A DNA stretch of 64,000 nucleotides from Pseudomonadota bacterium (GTDB lineage Bacteria; Pseudomonadota; Gammaproteobacteria; Steroidobacterales; Steroidobacteraceae): assembly GCA_018240525.1 (NCBI GenBank), contig JAFEFN010000003.1, forward strand, positions 248,001 to 312,000. The letters run 5' to 3'. Numbering within the stretch: position 1 is the stretch's first letter; the number at the start of each line of letters is the position of its first letter. Under the pieces are notes generated by a model. The model was given only the letters and a program-made list of their open reading frames with translations, was not told the DNA's origin and ran no database searches. The position numbers and the translations under genes were made by a program. Shown in pieces: positions 7,781 to 16,453 of the stretch.

Positions 7781-9730
7781 TCAGATCCGGCACATCTTGA
7801 TGTCCGGGTCCACGCGGATCCACTGCTTCGCCCGCCACACTTCCTTGTTCCAGCTCAGCGCATGCAGCAGCTGCTCGACCAGCGGGATGGGCATGACCGT
7901 GGTCACGTCGGCGCCGACATGGGCGATGCGGTCGACCGTCACGCGCGTGCACGGCGGGTTCAGCGTGGCGACGGCGGCCGCGTTGGTCATGGTGAGCACC
8001 ACCACGTGATCGACGTAGCCGACCGCGGCAATGCCGAAGACCCCGACGCCGAGGCCCAGGCGCGGGATCTGCACGGCAAGGACGGTGCCGGAGACCCCCG
8101 GGCTGGATAGCGTCGGTTGCTCGACTTGCGCCGGGGCGTCGTCGAAGGCCCCGTTCGAATCGGTCTGCGAGCTCGCGCTCGCCAGCGTCCCTGCGCCGCC
8201 GGCGAACTGGAATTTCGCGTGGAAGTGGTGCGCGGCGTGGTTGCCGGCGAGGGCGATCTTGGCGAGGAAGTCGGCACCGAGCTGCACCACGAGCGGGACG
8301 CCGCCCACGATCACGGGGATGTTGAAGCGGACCGGCACGTGCGCGACCGGGATGCTCACCCCACCGTTCCCGCCCTGCCCCAGGCGCGCCACCAGTTCCA
8401 GGTCGAGAGTGCCCTTCAGGTCCTTGAAGTTCACCGAAGTCCCGGCATTGCTGCCCCCGTTGAGCTTGATGGCGGCCTGGAGCGCGGCGCGTTCCAGGTC
8501 CGCGCGGGCACGGAAGCGCACGTCAAGGTTCTCGGCGACCATCAGGAAGAGGTTGAGCAGCTCGTCGTTGCGCGCCGACTCCGCCCGCGCCTTGGCGCGC
8601 GCCGCCTCCGCCAGGGTCTCGGCGTGGCGGTAGTCGGAGATGGCGATGAGCTTCTGCTGCTCGTCCTCGCTCAGGAGAGTGCTGAGCGCCTGCGGGTTCA
8701 TCCCGCTCAGCTGCGGGTCGCCGCCGCGCCCGGCCTTGAGCGCCTCGATCTGCGCGATCTGTGTCTCCAGGTGCTCGACACGGTCGTAGGACTTCTTCGC
8801 GTCCTGCTGGGCATGCCACTGCTCCTCGACGAAGGCGTAGAAGCGGTCGGCCGCCACGCCCTGGAGCTCCGAGCTCCCGTTGCTGCCGCTCGGCTGATTC
8901 TCGTCCGCCTTCCTGCCCTGCAACTCCAGGTGCAGCGTGTTCTGCGAGACCTTGTAGCCCATGGAGAACTGGAAGCCGGCCACGGTGCCGGTGTAGCCGT
9001 TGCCGGTGGCGGCGACCATGTCGGACTCGGCGGTCTGCTCCATGGTCTGGTTGCCCGGATCGACCGGCTGCTCCGCCCCGGCCGGCCCGCCCTGCGGAGG
9101 CGGCTCCGGATCGGGCCCGTAGCGCACCGGCACGAAACCGCTGGGCCGCGCGGCGCGCGTGATGGTGCGCGGCGGCGGCTCCTGGATGCGCGGCTTGTAG
9201 ACCCCGTAGGCATTGCCGAAGTCAACCGGGGTGGCGAACTCGATGTCGGCCCGCGTCAGCGCCTCGCTGAGCGGCACCGCGCTGGTGTGCACCACGGTGC
9301 CGTCCTCGAAGATCCCGAGCCGGTCGATGCGGCGGATGGCGATGCCCCAGATCCACACGATCTTGCCCGGCTGCAGCCTCTGCACCACCGGGTCCGAGCT
9401 GGTGAAGACGAAGTCGCTGCCGTCGGCATTCACGGAACGCAGGGCGCGCAGCGCCTCCTCGCGGCTGACGGGCACCACGTCCTTGCTCCACTCCACCTCG
9501 AACTTGGGCGGCTTGACCTCCTGCACGTTCTGCAGGTAGGTGCGCAGCGCGGCCTGATCGGCACCAAATACGAAAGTGCCGCGTAGCGCCGTGCTCGCCG
9601 AGGCGGGTGCCGCCAGCGGCGCGCTGCCCGCCGCCGCCGGTGTGCTGGACGGATGGCGGCCGCACCCGTGCAGGCCCAGCGCTGCGATGAGGCCGCCCGC
9701 GAGGATCCCCAACACTGCATGACGCTTCAT
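7781..9730 (-). CDS. large uncharacterised lipoprotein with central coiled coil
   Basis: 649 residues from the ATG at 9730, which has GAGAGG just upstream; a longer frame opens at 9757. A signal peptide ends in a lipobox (LHGC, about residue 23). An Ala/Pro-rich linker leads into an N-terminal globular region (about 45-260), a helical coiled-coil stretch rich in Glu/Ala/Arg (about 305-430), and a beta-rich C-terminal region (about 440-640) with several Gly/Val strands. I do not recognise a family. It is the last gene of a four-gene envelope operon, 27 bases after the OmpA-like gene, and would be anchored in a membrane facing the periplasm. Confidence 0.7.
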   Translation of the reverse strand: MKRHAVLGILAGGLIAALGLHGCGRHPSSTPAAAGSAPLAAPASASTALRGTFVFGADQAALRTYLQNVQEVKPPKFEVEWSKDVVPVSREEALRALRSVNADGSDFVFTSSDPVVQRLQPGKIVWIWGIAIRRIDRLGIFEDGTVVHTSAVPLSEALTRADIEFATPVDFGNAYGVYKPRIQEPPPRTITRAARPSGFVPVRYGPDPEPPPQGGPAGAEQPVDPGNQTMEQTAESDMVAATGNGYTGTVAGFQFSMGYKVSQNTLHLELQGRKADENQPSGSNGSSELQGVAADRFYAFVEEQWHAQQDAKKSYDRVEHLETQIAQIEALKAGRGGDPQLSGMNPQALSTLLSEDEQQKLIAISDYRHAETLAEAARAKARAESARNDELLNLFLMVAENLDVRFRARADLERAALQAAIKLNGGSNAGTSVNFKDLKGTLDLELVARLGQGGNGGVSIPVAHVPVRFNIPVIVGGVPLVVQLGADFLAKIALAGNHAAHHFHAKFQFAGGAGTLASASSQTDSNGAFDDAPAQVEQPTLSSPGVSGTVLAVQIPRLGLGVGVFGIAAVGYVDHVVVLTMTNAAAVATLNPPCTRVTVDRIAHVGADVTTVMPIPLVEQLLHALSWNKEVWRAKQWIRVDPDIKMCRI

Positions 9731-9757
9731 TCGCCCTCTCCGCTCAACTGCGTGCAA

Positions 9758-10996
9758 TTAGTGCTTGGCGCAAGGCCGCGCCAGCTCGACGCGCCGGTTG
9801 TGGGCGCGACCCTCGACGGTGGCATTGCTGTCGACCGGGCGCGTCAGCCCGAAGCCCTTCGCGGTGAGCTTACCGGCCGGGATGCCGTAGCGGCCGACGA
9901 GCGCCTGGCGCACCGCGTTGGCGCGGGCCTCGGACAGCTTCTGGTTGTACTCGGCCGAGCCGATGTTGTCGGTGTGCCCCTCGATGGTGAGGGTCGCCTC
10001 CGGGCTGCCCTTCACCAGCGCCGCCACCTGCTGCAGCATGGGCTCGGACTCCTCCAGCAGCACCGCGCTGCCGGAACTGAAGTAGATCCCGTGCAGCTCG
10101 ACGTGGCAGGCACTGCCCCCGAGCTGCGCCGCCAGGGGCGGGCCCGTGGCGACCTGGCCGCCGGCCGAGTCGGTCGGCCAGTCGATGCGGGTGATGCGCG
10201 TGCTCGCCGGTCCGAAGCTCCAGTGCAGTGTCACCGGCCAGTCCGGATTGTCGAGCCACCATACTTCCGCCTTCTGCGGCGCGCCGCCGCTGAAGGAGAA
10301 GGTCCCCGCGGCGTGCACCGCCGGCAGGTTCACGCGTGTGCCATTCACCAGCACCGCCACCGGCACGTCCGTGGTCTCGACCCGGTGCAGCGAGCCGCGG
10401 TAGTAGGTGCGCGCAGAGCCGAACGCCATCCCGAACATCTGCCCGAGGTCCGGCAACACCGGGTTCTTGTCGGGCGCCGGTGCGGGCTTGGTCGCAGCGG
10501 CCTTGGCCGGAGCCGCCACGATCCCCGCAAAGGCGTTGTTCAGGCTGCCCGCGTAGGGCCCGAAGACGAAGGGAACCTCGCCCCCGCCCTTGAGCCCCGT
10601 GAGCACCTTGCGGGAGGTCTCGGTGAAGGTCTGGCCGCCGTAGCTCTCCGGGTCGGTGCTCGCGTACAGCAGGGTCATGCGCGAGGAGTTTTCCAGATCC
10701 GCGCGCTGCACCTGCCGGGGCCAGCGCAGGCGATTCGCGATCTTCTCTGCCTCGGCATTGCCCGCGGCACTGACGCGGATCATGTAGCGCAGGCCCTCCG
10801 GACCCATGGACTGCAGCGCATAGTGATCCTCGGTGTCCATGAAGCCGAAGTCCTGGTTGCCGGCCGTCACGGAAGCGAACACCGTCGCGGTGATCACGAG
10901 TCCCGGGCGCGGCTTGATGTCAGCCGCGTCCAGGGCCAGCGCGGGCGCCCCGCAGGCGAGCGCCAGCCAGGCCAGGCGCCGCACGAATCGGCTCAC
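9758..10996 (-). CDS. OmpA-family protein with C-terminal peptidoglycan-binding domain
   Basis: 412-residue exported protein with an N-terminal signal peptide (cleavage after about ALA at 20-22). The first 270 residues are an unrecognised domain, with a Pro/Ala/Lys linker near 165-180. The C-terminal 130 residues are an OmpA-like domain: IYFSSGSAVLL, TIEGHTDNIGS, YNQKLSEARANAVRQAL, and GFGLTRPVDSN followed by NRRVELA. Such domains bind diaminopimelate in peptidoglycan. The GTG start overlaps the upstream stop as GTGA. Probably tethers an envelope assembly to the cell wall. Confidence 0.85.
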   Translation of the reverse strand: MSRFVRRLAWLALACGAPALALDAADIKPRPGLVITATVFASVTAGNQDFGFMDTEDHYALQSMGPEGLRYMIRVSAAGNAEAEKIANRLRWPRQVQRADLENSSRMTLLYASTDPESYGGQTFTETSRKVLTGLKGGGEVPFVFGPYAGSLNNAFAGIVAAPAKAAATKPAPAPDKNPVLPDLGQMFGMAFGSARTYYRGSLHRVETTDVPVAVLVNGTRVNLPAVHAAGTFSFSGGAPQKAEVWWLDNPDWPVTLHWSFGPASTRITRIDWPTDSAGGQVATGPPLAAQLGGSACHVELHGIYFSSGSAVLLEESEPMLQQVAALVKGSPEATLTIEGHTDNIGSAEYNQKLSEARANAVRQALVGRYGIPAGKLTAKGFGLTRPVDSNATVEGRAHNRRVELARPCAKH

Positions 10997-11754
10997 TCGC
11001 GTTCGCCGAGCTTGCGCTCCGTGAAGCCCTGGGGAATGGCGAACTTGTCTGCCGGCAGCGACTGCGCCTGAGCCGAGGTCAGCACGTGCTCATCGCCCCC
11101 GGAGATGCGCGCTCTGGCCGGGAAGCCATTCATCTGGCCAAGGCGGGTGATGTGCTCGGCGTGTGGGGCCAGCATGGGCACGCTGGCAATGATCTGGCCC
11201 GCGGTGGCGGTCGCCTTCTTCAGCGAGGTTTCGAGTTCCGCGCCGCCGGGCAGGCTGGAGCTGGGCACCACGCAGAACTGCCCGAAGGGCTGGCCACTCT
11301 TCTGCTCCTCCCAGATCTTGCAGGCGTACGAGCCGACGTGGTCGGTGCGACCCGTGTCGGTGAAGGTGTACTGGGTGCTCGCGGACTTCTGCTTCATCTG
11401 CGCCATGCGCGCTTCCATCATCGCCCGCTTCTCCGGCGGTAGGCTGGCGATCATCGCTTCCATCTTGTTCGCGCTTGCACCGGCAAACTCGCCGACGCTT
11501 GCCGAGTCGACGCGCGTATAGGTGCGCCCGGCCGGGTCGATCTCCCACACCACCCCGTCACGCACCAGCGTCGTGCCGGTGATGCCGCCGTGGGCATCCA
11601 TGCGGTCGATACGCAGCATCCCGTCCTGTGCATAGTAGGTCTCGAAGGGCTGCGTCTTGCCGGCCGCGTCCTTGGCATCCATCTTCAGCACCGAGCCGGC
11701 GTGCGCAACCAGGCTGAACAGCAAGGCGAGAGTGCCGGCGATAATCGTGCGCAT
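10993..11754 (-). CDS. exported DUF4412-like protein
   Basis: 253 residues with a clear signal peptide (cleavage after VAHA). The mature part resembles DUF4412-type proteins: KPFETYYAQDGMLRIDR-like strands, then VWEIDPAGRTYTRVD, a helical Met/Lys-rich segment (EKRAMMEARMAQMKQ), and a Cys pair (YACKIWEE and FCVVPSS) that could form a disulfide. Function unknown. GGAG lies just before the ATG. It precedes the OmpA-like gene with a 4-base overlap, so the two are translationally coupled. Confidence 0.7.
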   Translation of the reverse strand: MRTIIAGTLALLFSLVAHAGSVLKMDAKDAAGKTQPFETYYAQDGMLRIDRMDAHGGITGTTLVRDGVVWEIDPAGRTYTRVDSASVGEFAGASANKMEAMIASLPPEKRAMMEARMAQMKQKSASTQYTFTDTGRTDHVGSYACKIWEEQKSGQPFGQFCVVPSSSLPGGAELETSLKKATATAGQIIASVPMLAPHAEHITRLGQMNGFPARARISGGDEHVLTSAQAQSLPADKFAIPQGFTERKLGERE

Positions 11755-11792
11755 CGTCTTCTCCGTTGTGTCTTGTCTTGATCCGTCGAGGT

Positions 11793-12923
11793 TCAGATCT
11801 TGGCCGCCACCGCCACCACCAGTGCCTGGGCGCGCGCCCTGTCGACAAAGCGGGAATTGACGGAGATCTCCACGTCCTGCTTGACCAGGACGTAGTTCAT
11901 GCCGTCATCGGAGACCGACTCGGCCGGGTCGGCGGCCGCGGCACTCGTGGCCGCATTGGACTGGTGCTCGGACTCCTCCTGCGCCGGGAGACCTGGCACC
12001 ACGTCGTGCGCGATCTGCCCCACCGAACCGTAAGCGAGGTTGCTCACGTGGCGGTCGGAGCGCCACTGGTAGTAGCCGTTGCGCCAGCGGACCTTGACGT
12101 CGTACTCCAGCGGCACGGTGCCGGGCGTGCGCGGCATCGCGTACGTGCAGGAGTCATGGCCGTGCCCGGCCGGGTCGGCACCGAGCGGCCCGACGATCGC
12201 CTCGACCTCGGTCCGCGTGAGCAGTGAGCAGACGTCCCGCGGCTGTGGCCGTGTCTTATCCAGAGCGAGCGCCGCGCCCACCGCGGCATTGCCGTTCAGA
12301 GGCAGCGGCTTGTCCATGCGCTTGAAAGCGGCATCGAGCAAAGGGGCCACCTGACGCAGCGACAGGCGCGTGCCGGTGAAGTCGATGACCAGCAGCTGGT
12401 CGCCCCGCAGGGCATTGAAGATGCAGCAGTTCATCGCTGTGAGCGAGGCCTCGTCCCACTCCCCGCTGAGCTCGGTGCCATCGTCGAGCTGGAATCTGTT
12501 GTGGACCGTCTTGGCCATTTCCTCGTTGCCACGGCCGCCCTTGAGCTGCCCCTTGACCATCTGCGTGAGCGAGTACTCCTGCTGGCCGCCCTCGAAGGTC
12601 GCCGTCAGGGTGAGGTAACGGAAGTTCTTGGTCTCATACATGCAGTCAGAGCCGGAGGCGTGCGGGCCCATGCCCCCACTACCGACGCGGAAGGGCGGGA
12701 CGGCCAGGGGCTCACCCAGCACCGCCTCGACCTCCTTCGGGTCGAGCAGGCGGCAGGGATCTTGCGCATCGCTGCTCTCCTCCTCGGCGTTCGAGGAGGC
12801 GAACGGGGGCGGAGGCGGGGCGGCAGAGCCCCGGGGGGCCTCCTGCTTGTGGCTGCACGCACCGAGCACGGCGCCCAGGAGCGTCGTGAGGAAGACCGCG
12901 CGTAAACGCGAGTGGCCAGGCAT
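11793..12923 (-). CDS. lipoprotein with two tandem DUF3558-like domains
   Basis: 376 residues. A signal peptide ends LGAC, giving a lipidated Cys near residue 23, followed by a Pro/Ser-rich linker. Two related domains follow: residues about 55-215 start DPCRLLDPKEVEAVLG and have a later SDCMYE; residues about 230-375 start DVCSLLTRTEVEAIVG and have a later DSCTYA. The C-LL-EVEA-G and C-Y pattern resembles DUF3558-type lipoproteins. This suggests an internal duplication. First gene of the four-gene envelope operon; GGAGG precedes the ATG. Divergent from ssrA. Confidence 0.7.
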   Translation of the reverse strand: MPGHSRLRAVFLTTLLGAVLGACSHKQEAPRGSAAPPPPPFASSNAEEESSDAQDPCRLLDPKEVEAVLGEPLAVPPFRVGSGGMGPHASGSDCMYETKNFRYLTLTATFEGGQQEYSLTQMVKGQLKGGRGNEEMAKTVHNRFQLDDGTELSGEWDEASLTAMNCCIFNALRGDQLLVIDFTGTRLSLRQVAPLLDAAFKRMDKPLPLNGNAAVGAALALDKTRPQPRDVCSLLTRTEVEAIVGPLGADPAGHGHDSCTYAMPRTPGTVPLEYDVKVRWRNGYYQWRSDRHVSNLAYGSVGQIAHDVVPGLPAQEESEHQSNAATSAAAADPAESVSDDGMNYVLVKQDVEISVNSRFVDRARAQALVVAVAAKI

Positions 12924-13022
12924 CTTCTGACACCTCCCTGCCGAGGTTTGACCTTAGCCCAATTTTTTCAGCGCTGCCAGAGACCTGGGCCTTGCACCCT
13001 CGGGCACCGGCCCCATTTGAGG

Positions 13023-13028
13023 TATGCT
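13023..13028 (+). promoter_or_regulatory. candidate -10 element of ssrA
   Basis: TATGCT lies 15 bases before the mature 5' end of tmRNA, consistent with a short leader removed by RNase P. No convincing -35 is seen 17 bases upstream, so the promoter is only half supported. Confidence 0.4.
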
Positions 13029-13131
13029 GAAGGCTGATCCTGAGGGGGCGACCGGTTTCGACGTGGGTTGCGAACCTTCAGGGGCGTGCCGAGGTGTAGG
13101 GCCCTCGTAAAACACTCTGCAAATCATAGTT

Positions 13132-13164
13132 GCCAACGACGACAACTACGCTCTAGCTGCTTAA
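13132..13164 (+). other. tmRNA tag reading frame (ANDDNYALAA)
   Basis: Resume codon GCC, then AAC GAC GAC AAC TAC GCT CTA GCT GCT and TAA. It encodes ANDDNYALAA; with the alanine carried by tmRNA the full tag is A plus this. The E. coli tag is AANDENYALAA, so only one acidic residue differs and the ALAA degron read by ClpXP and Prc is intact. Confidence 0.93.
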
Positions 13165-13378
13165 TCGCAGTTGACCTCTGACCGGTTCGTGCCTGTGCGA
13201 CTGAATCAGGGGACGCGTTCACAGGATCGCGCTCCGGCGTGCGACAGGCCGGTTGCGTTAAGAGTTACTGTCCGCTGGCGCTGCGTCTTCCCTGCTGATC
13301 GGGTAGCGCAGCGTGAGAACTAAAGACCAGCTACGTACGTAGATCCTGAAGTCTAGGACTTGCGGACGGGGGTTCGAT

Positions 13379-13665
13379 CAATGGGTCGCACCAGGCCGAG
13401 AGGCCTGGCAGACAACGGAGCTCACATCGGTGAAACCTGCACCGCCCGCAAGGCGGCATGGCAACGCCGAGGGGTAGGAAGAGGGCCAACTTCAGGCCTG
13501 CCCTGTAGAGACTCATAGACCCGCCGAGGAACTGCGGTTCCGGGGCGGGCACTAGGATCCGGCGCAGAAGATGCGTGCCGGATAACACGCTCCGCATCCA
13601 CCGGCCCTCACCGGCCGGCGGATGAAGGCATAGTCCAGCCCGCGGCGAAAGCCACGGACGTGCTG
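13379..13665 (+). other. group I intron in ssrA (287 nt, no ORF)
   Basis: The upstream exon ends in T13378 and the intron ends in G13665, as group I introns require. P1 pairs 13375-13379 with 13384-13388, with U13378-G13385 as the splice-site wobble. P2 is a hairpin (13391-13397/13402-13408, GAGA loop). P3 pairs CGGAGC 13416-13421 with GCTCCG 13589-13594. P4 pairs 13427-13432 with 13465-13470. P7 pairs 13508-13513 (bulged A13509) with AGTCC 13632-13636. P8 is 13595-13624 and P9 has GGC-GAAA-GCC at 13644-13653. Two extra hairpins between P7 and P3 resemble P7.1/P7.2 of subgroup IA. No homing endonuclease fits, so it is probably a self-splicing ribozyme without its own mobility gene. Confidence 0.9.
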
Positions 13666-13688
13666 TCCCCCCGCCTCCACCACTTGAG

Positions 13689-13716
13689 GGATCCCGGCCC
13701 GCACGGGCCGGGATCC
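13689..13716 (+). terminator. ssrA terminator hairpin
   Basis: A perfect 12-bp stem (13689-13700 with 13705-13716) with loop GCAC starts six bases after the tmRNA CCA end. The following bases are pyrimidine-rich (TCTCCGCTTC) rather than a T-run. The gene on the other side runs convergently and ends at 13742, so it may serve both strands. Confidence 0.6.
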
Positions 13717-13741
13717 TCTCCGCTTCGGTCACACCGCGCGC

Positions 13742-14662
<921 letters not shown>

Positions 14663-14705
14663 GCTGTTCGTCCTGGGTGGGGCGCGCTGCGGTCCACTGC
14701 CCCGC

Positions 14706-15671
14706 TCAGGCGCTGGCCGCATGGCGGGCAGCGAGCGCCTGCTCGACCTGCTCGGTGATGCGCGTCGCGGTCTCGAGCGCCATGAGGCCGGCCTCGCCGG
14801 GCACCATGGGTGCCCGCCCGGTACGGACGCACTCGAGGAAGGAGTCGATCTCGGCTTTGAGGGCATCGCCCGGCTCGAGCGCCTGCTCCTCGATGGCGAC
14901 CGGCAGCGGCCCGGGCCCGTCCTTGGCGGTGCGTTTGCGGATGAGGGTTAGGATCTTCTGCTGCAGGTCGAGCGAGATATAGGCGTCGTCCTCGAAGATG
15001 CGCATCTTGCGCTCGGTCTTGAGGCTGACCCGCGAGGCGGTGGCGTTGGCGACGCAGCCGTTAGCAAAGCGGATGCGCGCATTGGCGATGTCGATCTCGC
15101 CGGAGAACACCGGGGTGCCCACGGCATCGATGCTGGTGATGGGCGCCCCGACGATGGTCTGCACGATGTCGATGTCATGGATCATCAGATCGAGCACCAC
15201 GTTCACGTCGGTGCCGCGCTCACGGTAGGGCGCGAGGCGGTGGCACTCGACGAAGCGCGGGGCGCGCAGGTACGGCTCGGCGGCGAGGATGGCCGAGTTG
15301 AAGCGCTCCAGGTGCCCGACGGCGAGGATCCGCTTCTGCCGTGCGGCGAGTGCGATCAGCTCCCGGGCCTCCGCGGCGGTCTCGGTGATCGGCTTCTCCA
15401 CCAGCACGTGCGCGCCGGCGGCGAGGAAGTCCCGCGCGATGGCAAAGTGCGCCGGGGTCGGCGTGACCACGCTGACCGCCTCGACCTGGCCGAGCAGGCC
15501 CTGGTAGTCCGGCAGCCCCTGCGTGCCGAGCTCCTGGGCGACCGCATCGCGCGCCTCGGCCCGCGCATCGACCACCGCCACGAGTTCGCAACCCGAGGCC
15601 TGCGCGTATTTCTGCGCGTGGAAGCGCCCCAGGTACCCGACACCGATGACGGCAACTCTGATTTTTTGCAT
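14706..15671 (-). CDS. Gfo/Idh/MocA family NAD(P)-dependent oxidoreductase
   Basis: 321 residues. Rossmann motif VAVIGVGYLGRFHA is at the N-terminus, the family Glu-Lys-Pro (LVEKPI) near residue 97, and LMIHDIDI contains the likely catalytic His/Asp of the C-terminal domain. These enzymes oxidise or reduce sugars and related alcohols. Some gammaproteobacterial members make UDP-3-keto-GlcNAc for lipid A (GnnA), which this could be, but no aminotransferase partner is adjacent. It is 43 bases upstream of aguB and may share its transcript. Confidence 0.85.
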   Translation of the reverse strand: MQKIRVAVIGVGYLGRFHAQKYAQASGCELVAVVDARAEARDAVAQELGTQGLPDYQGLLGQVEAVSVVTPTPAHFAIARDFLAAGAHVLVEKPITETAAEARELIALAARQKRILAVGHLERFNSAILAAEPYLRAPRFVECHRLAPYRERGTDVNVVLDLMIHDIDIVQTIVGAPITSIDAVGTPVFSGEIDIANARIRFANGCVANATASRVSLKTERKMRIFEDDAYISLDLQQKILTLIRKRTAKDGPGPLPVAIEEQALEPGDALKAEIDSFLECVRTGRAPMVPGEAGLMALETATRITEQVEQALAARHAASA

Positions 15672-15733
15672 GAGGGGGCTATTATGCCCGCCCGGGCGCT
15701 CAAGCCCGAAGTGTTGTGCATGCAGGGACGCCT

Positions 15734-16090
15734 ATGTCGCGCGCGCCGGAAGACTCGGAGTACATGGTGGAGGAGCCGCGCGGCTGGCGCGGGCTCTCGC
15801 GCCTGCAGCGCGAGATGATCTACCTTGGGGCCGAGCTGCTGTGCGGGGTGCTGGTGGTGCCGCTGCTGATCTGGGTGGTCGGCAATCGCATCCTCGGCGG
15901 CTACGTGCACGGCAGCAGCCAGCACGCCGGCGCGGCGGCGCTGCTGGGGGACTTCTTCACCGGGCTGGGCAACGGCTCCTCGGTATTCTGGCTGGTCGCG
16001 CTCGGCCCGGCGATCCTCGTCACGGTGGTCCGCGCGCTGGTGTACCTGCTGCGCTCAGGATCCGTGCGGCAGGACGATATCCCCTACTGA
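15734..16090 (+). CDS. small membrane protein, unknown function
   Basis: 118 residues from the ATG at 15734; a GTG at 15716 is in frame and would add six residues. Two hydrophobic segments (about 30-50, LLCGVLVVPLLIWVV, and about 80-105, FWLVALGPAILVTVVRALVYL) are separated by a Gly-rich linker, with a polar N-terminus. No family recognised. Divergent from the oxidoreductase and convergent, overlapping by seven bases, with another small membrane protein. Confidence 0.65.
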   Translation: MSRAPEDSEYMVEEPRGWRGLSRLQREMIYLGAELLCGVLVVPLLIWVVGNRILGGYVHGSSQHAGAAALLGDFFTGLGNGSSVFWLVALGPAILVTVVRALVYLLRSGSVRQDDIPY

Positions 16091-16371
16091 GGCCAGTAGA
16101 GCCACACGGCCACCGCCAGCATGGCCAGCATGGCGGCATGGGCCGCCAGGCGCCAGGGGCGCCGCCGCAGCTCCCCGTAGAAGCTCCAGCCGCAGGCGAC
16201 GGCGAATAATGTAAAGACGGCGATGGCCTTGAGCAGGGCCGGCTGTTCCGGGGCAAAACGGGCCTCGTCGGCGGACAGGAACAGGATCACCACCCAGGTG
16301 AGCACCAGGCCTATCGCGAGGGCCACTGCGGAGCCGGCCACAATGGCCAGAAGTGCGGTCAGGGGCTGCAT
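16084..16371 (-). CDS. small integral membrane protein, unknown function
   Basis: 95 residues with three likely transmembrane segments (about 7-33, 45-65 and 73-92), and a short basic loop (ELRRRPWR) between the last two, suggesting its orientation. No family recognised. Its stop overlaps the convergent upstream ORF by seven bases. Divergent from prc. Confidence 0.6.
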   Translation of the reverse strand: MQPLTALLAIVAGSAVALAIGLVLTWVVILFLSADEARFAPEQPALLKAIAVFTLFAVACGWSFYGELRRRPWRLAAHAAMLAMLAVAVWLYWPQ

Positions 16372-16453
16372 GGAATGCCTACTTTACTTGCTAGAATCGA
16401 ACTGCAGGCCCTAGCCTTGCTCTAAAGTGTACCGAACCAGAGAGCTTTTCCGA

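Larger units (their letters stand above)
13044..13682 (+). ncRNA. ssrA: tmRNA (ssrA), interrupted by a group I intron in the T-loop
   Basis: Transfer-messenger RNA that rescues stalled ribosomes and tags nascent proteins. The 5' end GGGGGCG pairs with CGCCTCC at 13672-13678 to form the acceptor stem (with the usual G3-U type pair), followed by A and encoded CCA. GGTTTCGACG marks the D-loop analogue. The tag frame is at 13132-13164. The T-arm is split: 5' exon 13044-13378 ends GGGGGTTCGAT and 3' exon 13666-13682 starts TCCCCC. Joining them gives a 352-nt tmRNA with a perfect 5-bp, 7-nt-loop T-arm. The interrupted gene cannot fold its tRNA-like domain without splicing. Confidence 0.95.

Noticed and set aside
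13379-13665. Insert in ssrA as an integrative element at the tmRNA 3' end
   Set aside because: Genomic islands restore the 3' end of ssrA and leave att repeats and an integrase. Here the gene is split once inside the T-loop, nothing is duplicated, no integrase is present, and group I pairings are found.
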